Positions 16,656 to 25,305 are shown, counted from the stretch's first letter. The stretch is DNA of 64,000 bases from Xanthomonas sp. 3793 (GCF_024806835.1 NZ_JANTYU010000002.1:718233-782232); one strand, 5' to 3'. Translations and numbers: made by a program. Notes: generated by a model from the letters alone, not told the origin.

Positions 16656-18215
16656 ATGAACACATCAGGTATCGGCGGATATTTCCGTCAGGGACTGTTC
16701 GGGCGTGATTTGTTGTCGTCTGTCGTGGTCTTTCTTGTCGCGCTGCCGTTGTGCATGGGTATTGCGATCGCGTCCGGAATGCCGCCGGCCACAGGTCTGA
16801 TCACCGGCATCATCGGTGGGCTGGTCGTTGGCTTCCTGGCGGGCTCTCCTTTACAGGTGAGCGGTCCGGCCGCCGGCCTGGCTGTGTTGGTGTTCGAACT
16901 GGTGCGTGAGCACGGCGCTGCCGCGCTTGGTCCGGTGATCCTGGTGGCCGGTGCGATCCAATTGGTGGCCGGCCTGTGCCGGGCTGGCGTGTGGTTCCGC
17001 ATGACATCGCCGGCCGTGGTGGCCGGCATGTTGTCGGGCATCGGCATCCTGATCGTGGCATCGCAGGCGCATGTGTTGATGGATGCTGCGCCCAAGGCGC
17101 GTGGCCTGGAGAACTTCGCCGCATTGCCTGCCGTGTTGTGGCAGGCGGTCAGCGAAGGCACCGGCCGCACGGCGTTGTTCGTGGGTCTGGCGACGATCGG
17201 CATCATCCTGGCCTGGGACAAGTTGCGTCCACAGCGTCTGCGCTTCTTGCCGGGTGCCCTGATCGCGGTGGTCGCGGTCACCGCGACGGCGCAGCTGCAG
17301 GGCCTGGACGTCAATCGTGTCGACGTTCCGAGCAACCTGTTCTCGGCGATCAGCATCCCCAGCATCTCCGACATCTTCGGCGTGTTCAATCACACCTTGC
17401 TGGTGTCGGCGGTGACCTTCGCCTTCATCGCCAGTGCCGAAACGTTGTTGTCGGCGGCGGCGGTGGATCGCATGCATCAGGGTGCGCGGACGCAGTACGA
17501 CCGTGAGCTGGCGGCGCAAGGCGTGGGCAATATGCTGTGCGGCTTCCTGGGCGCGTTGCCGATGACCGGCGTGATCGTGCGCAGTGCGGCCAATGTGCAG
17601 GCCGGTGCGGCCACGCGTGCGTCGACCATCCTGCATGGCGGTTGGTTGCTGGTGTTCGCAATGCTGCTGCCATGGCTGCTGCGGATGACGCCGGTGGCCT
17701 GTCTGGCCGGCATCCTGGTCTACACCGGCGTGAAGATGATCAAGATCGGTCAGGTCAAGGAGTTGGCGACCTACGGTCGTGGAACTGCGGCCATCTATCT
17801 GGCGACCACCTTCGCGATCGTGGCGACCGACCTGCTGACCGGCGTGCTGATCGGCTTCGGCCTGTCGCTGTTCCGTCTGGCCTTGCACTCCTCGCGCCTG
17901 AAGGTCGAGGTGCGCGAGCACGCCGACAAGAAGGACGAAATGCACCTGACCCTGCAGGGTTCGGCAACGTTCCTGAAAGTGCCGGCAATGGCGCGGACGC
18001 TGGAGAGCGTGCCGCCGAACACCGCGCTGCATCTGGACGTGGCCAAGCTGCATCACGTCGACCATGCCTGCATCGAACTGCTGCGCGACTGGAGCCGGAA
18101 TGCGGCTTCGCGCGGATGCGAGCTGGTGGTGGACTGGAAGGAACTGGACCGACGCGTCGAAGGTCAGCCGACCGTGGAAAGCGTGCCGGTAGACGAACCG
18201 CGCAAAGCGGCGTAA
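16656..18215 (+). CDS. SulP-family anion (likely bicarbonate) transporter
   Basis: A 519-residue inner-membrane protein with ten or more hydrophobic helices over about residues 20-420 and a C-terminal cytoplasmic STAS domain (about 430-505, with LHLDVAKLHHVDHACIELL). The SulP hallmark region near the start is present (DLLSSVVVFLVALPLCMGIA). SulP proteins carry sulfate, bicarbonate or dicarboxylates. Immediate linkage to a carbonic anhydrase favours bicarbonate, by analogy with BicA-type and SulP-carbonic anhydrase systems, but the substrate is inferred. A strong terminator closes the unit. Confidence 0.9.
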   Translation: MNTSGIGGYFRQGLFGRDLLSSVVVFLVALPLCMGIAIASGMPPATGLITGIIGGLVVGFLAGSPLQVSGPAAGLAVLVFELVREHGAAALGPVILVAGAIQLVAGLCRAGVWFRMTSPAVVAGMLSGIGILIVASQAHVLMDAAPKARGLENFAALPAVLWQAVSEGTGRTALFVGLATIGIILAWDKLRPQRLRFLPGALIAVVAVTATAQLQGLDVNRVDVPSNLFSAISIPSISDIFGVFNHTLLVSAVTFAFIASAETLLSAAAVDRMHQGARTQYDRELAAQGVGNMLCGFLGALPMTGVIVRSAANVQAGAATRASTILHGGWLLVFAMLLPWLLRMTPVACLAGILVYTGVKMIKIGQVKELATYGRGTAAIYLATTFAIVATDLLTGVLIGFGLSLFRLALHSSRLKVEVREHADKKDEMHLTLQGSATFLKVPAMARTLESVPPNTALHLDVAKLHHVDHACIELLRDWSRNAASRGCELVVDWKELDRRVEGQPTVESVPVDEPRKAA

Positions 18216-18256
18216 TCAGTGACAAACGCCCGGCGTTCGCGCCGGGTGACAGCTGT

Positions 18257-18313
18257 CGTGACCGGATGATGCATGGCGCCGAAAGACGCATCATCCGGTC
18301 ACGATTTTTTTTT
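18257..18313 (+). terminator. Strong rho-independent terminator after the SulP gene
   Basis: CGTGACCGGATGATGC pairs perfectly over 16 bp with GCATCATCCGGTCACG, followed by A and nine T. A smaller GCCCGGCG/CGCCGGG hairpin precedes it. Confidence 0.92.
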
Positions 18314-18316
18314 GGC

Positions 18317-18338
18317 GGGATTCGAGAATCGGGAATCG
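18317..18338. repeat. GGGAATCGGG-type dispersed repeat
   Basis: GGGATTCGAGAATCGGGAAT and CG, followed by CAACGGC. The trailing GCAACGGC is shared with the copy at 32915, so the repeat unit is longer than the simple GGGAATC core. Confidence 0.65.
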
Positions 18339-18620
18339 CAACGGCTTTTGCGTTGACGGTACTAGATTGTTTTGACGGCACCAGGGGGCGAACGCGGGCC
18401 CGTGTGTCGCTGTTTTAGGGGGTGGCTGTGCTACAGCGTGTCCGCCACGTGCTCTTGAAGCGGCTCAACAAGCGCGGCGAGAGTCTCGGGGTGGCTGTGG
18501 CTGGCGCGCTCAGGACCGGAATGCCGGAATGCGCGAGTTGCAACGCCGCAGCCGCACCGGGCACTGGCGGCGCCCGCCTGGCGGTGAGGGCATCGTTGCG
18601 TTGGCTGCGCTTGGACCGGC

Positions 18621-19286
18621 TCAGCGCGTTGACGCTGGCGGCCGTTCGGCGGGCGCCGGGGTCTTGTCCCGGTAGCGGCACAGGTCGTGGATCACGCAGC
18701 CCGGGCAATCGGGTTTGCGCGCCTTGCAGACGTAGCGGCCGTGCAGGATCAGCCAGTGGTGCGCATCGTCCAGGAAGTGCGCGGGAATGACCTTGACCAG
18801 CTTGTCCTCCACCACGCGCACATCCTTGCCCGGTGCAAGGCCGGTGCGGTTGGCGACACGAAAGATATGCGTGTCCACGGCCATCGTCGGTTCGCCGAAT
18901 GCGGTGTTGAGCACGACGTTGGCGGTCTTGCGGCCGACGCCGGGCAGGGCTTCGAGCGCCGCGCGATCGTGCGGCACCTCGCCGCCGTACTGCTCGAGCA
19001 GGATGCGGCAGGTGGCGATGACGTTCTTGGCCTTGGCGTTGAACAGGCCGATGGTCGCGATGTAGCGTTTCAGCCCTTCTTCGCCAAGATCGAGAATGTC
19101 GCGCGGGGTATTGGCGACCGGATACAGCTTGCGGGTGGCCTTGTTGACGCCGACATCGGTGGCCTGCGCCGACAGCAACACCGCGATCAATAATTCGAAC
19201 GGCGTGGTGTATTCCAGCTCGGTGGTCGGGTGCGGATTGAGTTCGCGCAGACGCTCGAACATTTCCTGTATTTCAGGCTTGCGCAT
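18621..19286 (-). CDS. nth: Endonuclease III (DNA glycosylase/AP lyase)
   Basis: A 221-residue base-excision-repair enzyme that removes oxidised pyrimidines. The helix-hairpin-helix LPGVGRKTANVVL contains the catalytic Lys, the catalytic Asp is in VDTHIFRVANR, and the [4Fe-4S] ligands follow C-x6-C-x2-C-x5-C (CKARKPDCPGCVIHDLC). The start MRKPEIQEMFERL agrees with the family. It is downstream of a small hypothetical gene and an enoyl-CoA hydratase on the same strand, probably one transcript. Confidence 0.96.
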   Translation of the reverse strand: MRKPEIQEMFERLRELNPHPTTELEYTTPFELLIAVLLSAQATDVGVNKATRKLYPVANTPRDILDLGEEGLKRYIATIGLFNAKAKNVIATCRILLEQYGGEVPHDRAALEALPGVGRKTANVVLNTAFGEPTMAVDTHIFRVANRTGLAPGKDVRVVEDKLVKVIPAHFLDDAHHWLILHGRYVCKARKPDCPGCVIHDLCRYRDKTPAPAERPPASTR

Positions 19287-19327
19287 GGTGCTGCCGCGGC
19301 GTGCCGGCGGGGCCGTCTGTGCAACGT

Positions 19328-19699
19328 TCAAGGCTGCGTGCCTCCGGCTGCCTTGGCCTTGGCACGCGCAAGGATCGCCGCGGCCAGCGGCGGCAACGCA
19401 GCCGCTGTCGGCTGGCTGGGCGCCGGTGCGGGTGCACGCCGCGCGTCGCGCTCGGCGGCGCGGCGTTGCAGGCGCGCGGCACGTGCGCGATAGCGTTCGC
19501 GCGCGGCCCATGCAGCGTGCAGGCGTTGCTGTGCGGCGCGCAGGGTTGCAACCATCGGTGCATCCGCTGCATCGAGGTGCGGCTCGGGCTGGTAGTCCAT
19601 CAGGCCAAGCTGCAGTGCGCGATCGAGATCGTCCGCTTGCACGCAGTCGAACAGGTGCAAGGCCAGTGCGCGCGGTGTCGGCATGGGGGCGTTCGGCAT
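19328..19699 (-). CDS. Conserved-looking hypothetical protein, Ala/Arg-rich
   Basis: A 123-residue protein of unknown function. The N-terminal half (ALALHLFDCVQADDLDRALQ) looks like a short helical domain, and the rest is a highly charged Ala/Arg helix with a likely coiled coil (AARERYRARAARLQRRAAER). ATG at 19699 is seven bases after the hydratase stop codon; ATG at 19684 is an alternative. Its place between echA-like and nth genes suggests an operon, but gives no function. Confidence 0.65.
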   Translation of the reverse strand: MPNAPMPTPRALALHLFDCVQADDLDRALQLGLMDYQPEPHLDAADAPMVATLRAAQQRLHAAWAARERYRARAARLQRRAAERDARRAPAPAPSQPTAAALPPLAAAILARAKAKAAGGTQP

Positions 19700-19706
19700 C
19701 GGGGGC

Positions 19707-20489
19707 TCAGCGGTTGTGGAACTGTGCGGCGCGCTTGTCGAGGAACGCGCGGGTGCCTTCGCGCATGTCTTCGCTGGCGAACAACAGCGCAAATTGCGCG
19801 GTTTCCAGCTGCAGGCCTTCTTCGATGCCGCATTCGCCGCCAAACACGACCGCGTCCAGAATGCCGCGCAACGCCAATGGCGCGGCGCTGGCCAGCTGTT
19901 GGGCCAAGGCCTGGGTTTGTTCCTGCAAGGCGTCCGGTTCGACGACGCGATTGACCAGGCCCAGTTGCACGGCGCGCGCTGCATCGATCGGCATGCCGAG
20001 CAGGCACAGCTCCAGTGCTGCGGCACGTCCGGTCAGGCGCAACAGGCGCTGGGTGCCGCCGAAGCCGGGAATCAGGCCAAGATTGATTTCCGGCTGCCCC
20101 AGGCGGGCGGTGGACGCGGCGATGCGCAGATGGCAGGCCATTGCCAGCTCCAGCCCGCCGCCAAGCGCAAATCCGTTGACCATGGCGATCACCGGTTTGG
20201 GCATGCGCTCGATCCGGCGCATCAAACGCTGGCCGACCAGTGAGAATTCGCGGCCGTCCATCGCCGACAGGTCGCTCATTTCCGCGATGTCCGCACCGGC
20301 CACGAAGGACTTGGGCCCGGCGCCGGTGAGGATCACCACGCGCACATCGTCGGCATCGGCCGCGTCCACGAACGCCTGGTCCAACGCCAGCATGGTGTCG
20401 CGGTTCAATGCGTTCAGTTTGTCCGGCCGATTGACCGTAATGGTCCGGACACTGGCGTGATCGGCGATCAGAATGACGTCATTGGACAT
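19707..20489 (-). CDS. Enoyl-CoA hydratase/isomerase family protein
   Basis: A 260-residue crotonase-fold protein. The oxyanion-hole segments are visible: SFVAGADIAEM and AMVNGFALGGGLELAMACHL. LIPGFGGTQRLLRLTGRAAA carries the usual second catalytic Glu region, but in this stretch the residue is Gly-Gly-Thr-Gln flanked, so hydratase versus other crotonase activity is not certain. Start MSNDVILIADHASVRTITVN is typical. It probably acts on short or medium acyl-CoA in the cytoplasm. An A/T-rich promoter region lies just upstream. Confidence 0.9.
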   Translation of the reverse strand: MSNDVILIADHASVRTITVNRPDKLNALNRDTMLALDQAFVDAADADDVRVVILTGAGPKSFVAGADIAEMSDLSAMDGREFSLVGQRLMRRIERMPKPVIAMVNGFALGGGLELAMACHLRIAASTARLGQPEINLGLIPGFGGTQRLLRLTGRAAALELCLLGMPIDAARAVQLGLVNRVVEPDALQEQTQALAQQLASAAPLALRGILDAVVFGGECGIEEGLQLETAQFALLFASEDMREGTRAFLDKRAAQFHNR

Positions 20490-20650
20490 GGCAAACCCTT
20501 GCGAACGTAAAAAAATAGTAAATACGGAACTTCCGAAAGCCTTGCTGGTCATAGCTTTCGTGATAAGTAGCGGTTCGGTATCGCGGCCGCTATCCTAGCG
20601 CGTCATCTCAGGCGGCAGACCCGTCCTGTGCCACCACCCTGGAGAATTGT

Positions 20651-21352
20651 TTGATGAAGTTGCGTTCTATCGCGGTCGCTGTGGCGGCCCTGGCCCTGAC
20701 GGGCAATGCACTGGCCCAGGACACGACGTCCGAAAAGGGCAAGTTGAGCTATTACTTCGGTTACGACTACGGCAATAACCTTGCCGAGCTCACCGGTCGC
20801 GGCGAGCAGCTCGACATCAACGCGGTGGTAAAGGGTCTGCAGGACGCCTATGCCAAGAAGCAGCCGGCGATCACCGCCGACCAGCTCAAGCCGGCGGTCG
20901 AAGCGTTCCAGAAGCGCGAGCAGGGCCGTGCCCAGCAGGCCAAGGCCGAGTACGACAAGGCCGCCGCTGCCAACAAGACCAAGAGCGACGCATTCCTGGC
21001 CAAGAACAAGGGCACCGCCGGCGTGCAGACGCTGCCGAGCGGCGTGCAGTACCGCGTGATCGAGGCGGGCAAGGGCGCCAAGCCGACCCAGGCCAGCACC
21101 GTGCAGCTGGAAGTGGCCGGTCCGTTCCCCTTCGGCGACCGCGAGAAGGCGCGTCCTGCCCAGCAGATCCCGGCCATCAAGGTCAGCGAAGTCGAAATGA
21201 AGGCCATGCGCGAAACCCTGCTGCAGATGCCGGCCGGCTCCAAGTGGGAAGTGACCTTGCCGTCGGATCAGGCCTATGGCGCCGACCCGCGTACGCCGTT
21301 CCCGCCGAACGTGGCCGTGCAGTTCGAGATCAAGCTGGTCAGCGTCAAGTAA
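20651..21352 (+). CDS. FKBP-type prolyl isomerase family protein, divergent catalytic core
   Basis: A 233-residue secreted protein with a signal peptide (MKLRSIAVAVAALALTGNAL then AQ). An N-terminal helical dimerisation domain of the FkpA/Mip type (GYDYGNNLAELTGRGEQLDI; residues about 30-115) is followed by an FKBP-like domain. The C-terminal part of that domain is conserved (LLQMPAGSKWEVTLPSDQAY, then FPPNVAVQFEIKLVSVK). Between them the usual VHYTG...DG..FDSS core is replaced by LEVAGPFPFGDREKARPAQQ. Catalytic proline-isomerase activity is therefore doubtful; a periplasmic chaperone role is possible. It is followed by a strong terminator. Confidence 0.85.
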   Translation: MMKLRSIAVAVAALALTGNALAQDTTSEKGKLSYYFGYDYGNNLAELTGRGEQLDINAVVKGLQDAYAKKQPAITADQLKPAVEAFQKREQGRAQQAKAEYDKAAAANKTKSDAFLAKNKGTAGVQTLPSGVQYRVIEAGKGAKPTQASTVQLEVAGPFPFGDREKARPAQQIPAIKVSEVEMKAMRETLLQMPAGSKWEVTLPSDQAYGADPRTPFPPNVAVQFEIKLVSVK

Positions 21353-21372
21353 TTGCGCTTGCTGTTGCACTG

Positions 21373-21406
21373 ACAACGCCGGCCACCAGGCCGGCGTTGT
21401 CGTTTT
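21373..21406 (+). terminator. Rho-independent terminator after the FKBP gene
   Basis: ACAACGCCGGCC and GGCCGGCGTTGT form a perfect 12 bp stem with an ACCA loop, followed by CGTTTT. Confidence 0.88.
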
Positions 21407-21469
21407 GGCCTGGCCGACTTGCCTGAAGAAGCCGATGAAACATCCACGCCGCGTCTGCGGAAACGAGCG

Positions 21470-22267
21470 ATGAGCGACACCGATTCCAATCGCGGAGATC
21501 TGCCCAGCCCGTGTATCGGTGTATGTTCGTTGGACGCGCAGTCGCACTGTGTCGGCTGCTTGCGCAGCCTGGATGAAATCGCACGCTGGATGAGCATGAG
21601 TGACGCCGAACGCCAGGAGTTATTGCATACCGTGTTGCCTGCACGCGGGCTGATGGCGGCGCTGCCCGAGTACGCGCAGTTGCGCCGGGCGCTGTATCCG
21701 CTGGACACCGCACCCGACGGCCCAGGCTGGAACCATGCCGAATTGATCGACCTGAGCGAAGGGGGCGCATCCGCCGAAGCGGCGGTGCTGTGCGGCCTGG
21801 TGCCGCGCGAGCAGGGCACGATGGTGCTGCTGACCCGGCGCACCGACAGCCTGCGCCACCATGCCGGGCAGGTCAGCTTCCCGGGCGGGCGGATGGAGCC
21901 CTCCGATGCCGACGCGGCAGCGGCGGCGTTGCGCGAGAGCTGCGAGGAGATCGCGCTGGGCGCGCAGCAGGTGCATGCGCTGGGATATCTGGATCCGTTC
22001 CTGACCGTGAGCGGGTTTCGGGTGACGCCGGTGGTGGCGGTGATCGACCCTGCGTTCGTGGCCGTGCCGCAACCGGAGGAAGTTGCCGAGATCTTCGAGG
22101 TGCCGCTGGCCTATCTGATGGATCCGGACAATCTGCGCAGCGTGGAGCTTGAGTTCCGCGGCCGTCCACGTCGCGTGCTCGAGTACGCCTGGCCCGGGCA
22201 GCGTATCTGGGGCGCCACCGCGGCCATTCTTCTCAATCTTCGTCGTCGCCTGGAGCAGGTTGCATGA
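21470..22267 (+). CDS. DUF1289 - Nudix (NudL/CoA-pyrophosphatase type) fusion
   Basis: A 265-residue two-domain protein. Residues about 13-50 form a DUF1289 module with its cysteine pattern (PCIGVCSLDAQSHCVGC, then EIARWMSMSDAER). Residues about 90-255 are a Nudix hydrolase of the NudL/CoAse class. The class-specific signature LLTRRTDSLRHHAGQVSFPG precedes the Nudix helix ALRESCEEIAL, in which an Asp stands where the first Glu often lies. Such enzymes cleave CoA to 3',5'-ADP and phosphopantetheine. The stop overlaps the start of the sulfurtransferase gene by four bases (ATGA). The fusion is unusual relative to the separate genes of most bacteria. Confidence 0.88.
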   Translation: MSDTDSNRGDLPSPCIGVCSLDAQSHCVGCLRSLDEIARWMSMSDAERQELLHTVLPARGLMAALPEYAQLRRALYPLDTAPDGPGWNHAELIDLSEGGASAEAAVLCGLVPREQGTMVLLTRRTDSLRHHAGQVSFPGGRMEPSDADAAAAALRESCEEIALGAQQVHALGYLDPFLTVSGFRVTPVVAVIDPAFVAVPQPEEVAEIFEVPLAYLMDPDNLRSVELEFRGRPRRVLEYAWPGQRIWGATAAILLNLRRRLEQVA

Positions 22268-23136
22268 GTGCCGATCCGAACTGGACCACGCTGGTCGATA
22301 GCGCCACTCTGGCGGCAGCATTGACGCACCCACAGCTGCGGCTGCTCGACGCGCGCGCCGCGCCGCCGACCGCCCCCGACCCGCAGGCGGCGCGCAAGGC
22401 GTATGCCCAGGGGCATCTGCCCGGTGCGCATTACGTCGATCTCGATCACGACCTGGCCGACCTGTCGCGTGCCGATCAAGGGCGCCATCCGTTGCCGCGC
22501 AGCGCCGACTTCGCCAGGCGCCTGGGTGCGTGGGGCATCGATCCGCAGATTCAGGTGGTGGTCTACGACGCCGGCGATGGCAGCATGGCCGCCGCACGCG
22601 CGTGGTGGATGCTGCGGCTGATGGGGCATCGCCGCGTGGCGGTGCTCGATGGCGGACTGGCCGCCTGGCGCGCCGCCGGTCTGGCGCAAACCACCGAGCC
22701 GCCGGCAGTACACGACGGCGCTGCGTACCCTGGCAGTTTCGACGCCGATGCCGTGGTGGACGCCGACCAGATCCTGGCGCGACTGGGGCAGGCTCCGGGT
22801 TGGCTGCTGGATGCGCGCGCAGGCGAGCGCTTTCGGGGTGAGGTGGAGCCGATCGACCCGGTTGCCGGGCATGTGCCGGGTGCGGTGAGTCGCCCGCTGG
22901 GTCTGAGCATCCGCGATGGCCGTTTCAAGCCGGCCGACGAATTGCGTGCCGAGTTGTCTGCATTGCTGGGCGCGTACCGGCCCGAGCAGGCCGTGGTGAT
23001 GTGCGGGTCGGGCGTGACCGCGTGCCATCTGCTGTTGGCGTTGGAAGTGGCTGGCCTGTCAGGTGCGCGCGTGTATGCCGGTTCCTGGAGCGGCTGGTTG
23101 CAGGATCCGGCGCGCCCGGTCGCGACCGCTTCCTGA
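22264..23136 (+). CDS. sseA: Sulfurtransferase, 3-mercaptopyruvate type
   Basis: A 290-residue protein with two rhodanese domains. The inactive N-terminal domain contains DPQIQVVVYDAGDGSMAAAR. The C-terminal domain carries the active Cys in CGSGVTACH, the loop expected for 3-mercaptopyruvate rather than thiosulfate (CRKGVT-type) sulfurtransferase. It moves sulfur from 3-mercaptopyruvate to cyanide or thiols. The gene is translationally coupled to the DUF1289-Nudix gene. Confidence 0.92.
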   Translation: MSADPNWTTLVDSATLAAALTHPQLRLLDARAAPPTAPDPQAARKAYAQGHLPGAHYVDLDHDLADLSRADQGRHPLPRSADFARRLGAWGIDPQIQVVVYDAGDGSMAAARAWWMLRLMGHRRVAVLDGGLAAWRAAGLAQTTEPPAVHDGAAYPGSFDADAVVDADQILARLGQAPGWLLDARAGERFRGEVEPIDPVAGHVPGAVSRPLGLSIRDGRFKPADELRAELSALLGAYRPEQAVVMCGSGVTACHLLLALEVAGLSGARVYAGSWSGWLQDPARPVATAS

Positions 23137-23223
23137 TCAGGCACAATACTGGCAGGAATGGTGGTCTGTGGGGACGCAGGCTCGCTGCGCGGAGCGCAGT
23201 TTCTTGCAGTGGTGGGTGGATGC

Positions 23224-24171
23224 ATGCGGTTGCAGTTGCAGAAGGGCGCCTTGTGCGTCGCGGTGATGGCGATGGCTGCGTGTTCGGCAAGCTCTGGTGA
23301 TGCCGGCGATGTGCGTGTCTCCACGCGTTCGACGACCGATAAGCAGCTGTATCGGCTCGCGCTGGAACGTGCGCGCGCGCAGCGGCTGGCGCAGGTGCGC
23401 GCCCCCGATGGCTGGCTGAGCTACACCGGCTCCGGCCGCGTGCGTGCAGGTCGGTATCAGGTGGGCAGCGATCTGCGCAGCGATCTCGTCCTGCCTGCCG
23501 GCCCCGCACAGCTGGGCGAGCTGAGCCTGGATGCGCAGGGGCACGCGCGCTTCAAGGCGGCGGCCGGAGCGGCGGTGCGCTTGAACGGACAGCCTGTGCT
23601 TGACGTCGGCCTGACACCGGAGCGCGCGGGCCAGCGTGGCGACCGGCTCGACGTGGGCGAGCGTCAGTTCTACCTGGTGCAGACCGGCACGTTGTTCGGC
23701 TGGCGTTTTCGCGACCAGTCAGCGCCGGCGTTGAACGCATTTCAGGGGTTTGAGTATTTTCCGATCGATCCGCAGTGGCGAGTCGATGCACGCTGGCAGC
23801 CGTATGCCATGCCTCGCTCGGTGACCCTGCTGACATCCATCGGCACACCATTGACGGTCCAGGTTCCGGGCGAGGCGGTCTTTACCCGCAGTCGTCAGGA
23901 ATACCATCTGCAGGCGATCGCGCAGGACGATGGCAGCGGCCTGTTCTTTCTGTTTACCGATCGCACCAGCGGCAAGGAAAGTTATGGTGGCGCGCGCTAT
24001 CTGTTCACGGCGATGCCGCGCGATGGCCGTGTGCTGCTCGATTTCAATCTCGCCGAAAATCCACCATGCGCGTTCACCCCGCACGTGGTCTGCCCGATTG
24101 CGCCACCGGAAAACCGGCTGGCGGTGGCGGTAAATGCCGGCGAAAAAACCTATCGCGCCCTGGACCCCTGA
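23224..24171 (+). CDS. DUF1684 lipoprotein
   Basis: A 315-residue protein with an N-terminal lipoprotein signal (MRLQLQKGALCVAVMAMAAC). The DUF1684 family signature sits at the C-terminus: GGARYLFTAMPRDGRVLLDF, then NPPCAFTPHVVCP and PPENRL. Family members are widespread secreted proteins without an assigned biochemical role. The start is placed at the ATG that opens the lipobox sequence. Same direction as sseA, with an 87 bp gap. A convergent amidase gene follows after 43 bp. Confidence 0.85.
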   Translation: MRLQLQKGALCVAVMAMAACSASSGDAGDVRVSTRSTTDKQLYRLALERARAQRLAQVRAPDGWLSYTGSGRVRAGRYQVGSDLRSDLVLPAGPAQLGELSLDAQGHARFKAAAGAAVRLNGQPVLDVGLTPERAGQRGDRLDVGERQFYLVQTGTLFGWRFRDQSAPALNAFQGFEYFPIDPQWRVDARWQPYAMPRSVTLLTSIGTPLTVQVPGEAVFTRSRQEYHLQAIAQDDGSGLFFLFTDRTSGKESYGGARYLFTAMPRDGRVLLDFNLAENPPCAFTPHVVCPIAPPENRLAVAVNAGEKTYRALDP

Positions 24172-24214
24172 TCGATCGAGTATTGGGGGCGTTGCCGACG
24201 CGTGAGCTGCGCCC

Positions 24215-24790
24215 TCAACGCAATGCGTGCGCCCAGCCGATCGCCGCTTCGATCCGTGGCCATGGAAACAACGGCCCGGGATCGAGCTTGCGCTGGATCT
24301 TGCGTGCGGGATCGTCGCTGGCCGCTTCCTGGGTGGTGTCCAGTTCCTGATGACCGGCAATGCGACGCACCGATGGCAGCTGCTGCTGCAGCCATTGCAG
24401 CAAGGTGACCAGTGCGGCGATCTGCACGTCCGGATACGGTTCGTGCATCACCTGATGGCGCGAGTCCAGCCAGTGCGGATAGCGGCCGCTGTTGACCAGT
24501 TCGATGCCCAGGGTGTGGGGATTGTGGCCGCGCACGTGATGCGCCACGCGCTCCAGCGCCACGTACTGCTGGATGCTGCCGTTGCGATCGATGTAGTAAT
24601 GCCCGCTGTTGCCGGTGCCGCTGTCGTAGAGCACGCGCTCGCCGTAGTCGCGCGCCATCGCCATGTCCGGTAGTTCGGTGCAGTGGATGACCACCATGTC
24701 GATGTGCTCGAGCCGGCGGCGGGCCAGTCGCGATTGATAAGGCAACGGCGCGTAGGTGATCGGCGGCGACGGCAGGACGGCATCGGACAT
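24215..24790 (-). CDS. N-acetylmuramoyl-L-alanine amidase, AmpD-like
   Basis: A 191-residue amidase_2-domain protein without a signal peptide, so probably cytoplasmic like AmpD, which cleaves the peptide from anhydro-muropeptides during wall recycling. Zinc-site segments are VVIHCTELPD (first His), a later AGHQEL (second His) and LDPGPLFPW (the Asp of the third ligand). The segment between the last two is longer than the short AmpD loop (TTQEAASDDPARKIQRK inserted). NPHTLGIELVNSG carries the family core. Divergent from the MOSC gene with 23 bp between starts. Confidence 0.88.
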   Translation of the reverse strand: MSDAVLPSPPITYAPLPYQSRLARRRLEHIDMVVIHCTELPDMAMARDYGERVLYDSGTGNSGHYYIDRNGSIQQYVALERVAHHVRGHNPHTLGIELVNSGRYPHWLDSRHQVMHEPYPDVQIAALVTLLQWLQQQLPSVRRIAGHQELDTTQEAASDDPARKIQRKLDPGPLFPWPRIEAAIGWAHALR

Positions 24791-24813
24791 GAAGCGAATG
24801 CTAGCATTGCCCG

Positions 24814-25305
24814 ATGGCTTTGAATCCCGACAGCCCGCTGGGCAAATTGATGGCGACGCTGCCGCAGACCGGTCAGGTGACCTGGATCGGCGTGCGTCCT
24901 GCGCGTGATGTAGACATGCTGGAGGTGGACGCCGCACAGGCCACCACCGGCACCGGGCTGGTGGGCGATCGCTACAAAGGCGGCAGCGGCAAGCGTGGGA
25001 TCACCTTGATCCAGGCCGAGCACCTGCCGGTGATCGCGGCGCTGGCAGGGCACGCGGCGATCGCGCCGGCCACGCTGCGGCGCAATCTGGTGGTGTCGGG
25101 CATTCCGCTGATCGCGTTGAAAGGGCGGCGCTTTCGCATCGGCGATGTCGAGCTGGAAGGCACCGACCCGTGCGACCCGTGTTCGCGCATGGAAGACGCG
25201 CTGGGCGCTGGCGGCTACAACGCGATGCGTGGACACGGCGGGTTGTGCGCGCGCGTCTTGCGGGGCGGTGTGCTGCGTGTTGGCGATACGGTGCAGGCGC
25301 TATGA
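24814..25305 (+). CDS. MOSC-domain protein
   Basis: A 163-residue single-domain MOSC protein, related to the sulfur-carrying C-terminal domain of molybdenum-cofactor sulfurases and to YiiM/YcbX. Visible features are GLVGDRYKGGSGKRGITLIQ near residues 49-68, RRNLVVSG, and the conserved cysteines of DPCDPCSRM. It probably binds a pyranopterin or handles a labile sulfur, but the substrate is unknown. The stop overlaps the next start (ATGA), so it heads a three-gene coupled run with a hydrolase and a GNAT protein. Confidence 0.87.
   Translation: MALNPDSPLGKLMATLPQTGQVTWIGVRPARDVDMLEVDAAQATTGTGLVGDRYKGGSGKRGITLIQAEHLPVIAALAGHAAIAPATLRRNLVVSGIPLIALKGRRFRIGDVELEGTDPCDPCSRMEDALGAGGYNAMRGHGGLCARVLRGGVLRVGDTVQAL

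Larger units (their letters stand above)
18216..18620. other. Intergenic region with terminator and one dispersed repeat
   Basis: Apart from the SulP terminator and a GGGAATCGGG-type repeat just after it, nothing recognisable lies between 18340 and the nth stop codon. Confidence 0.5.
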
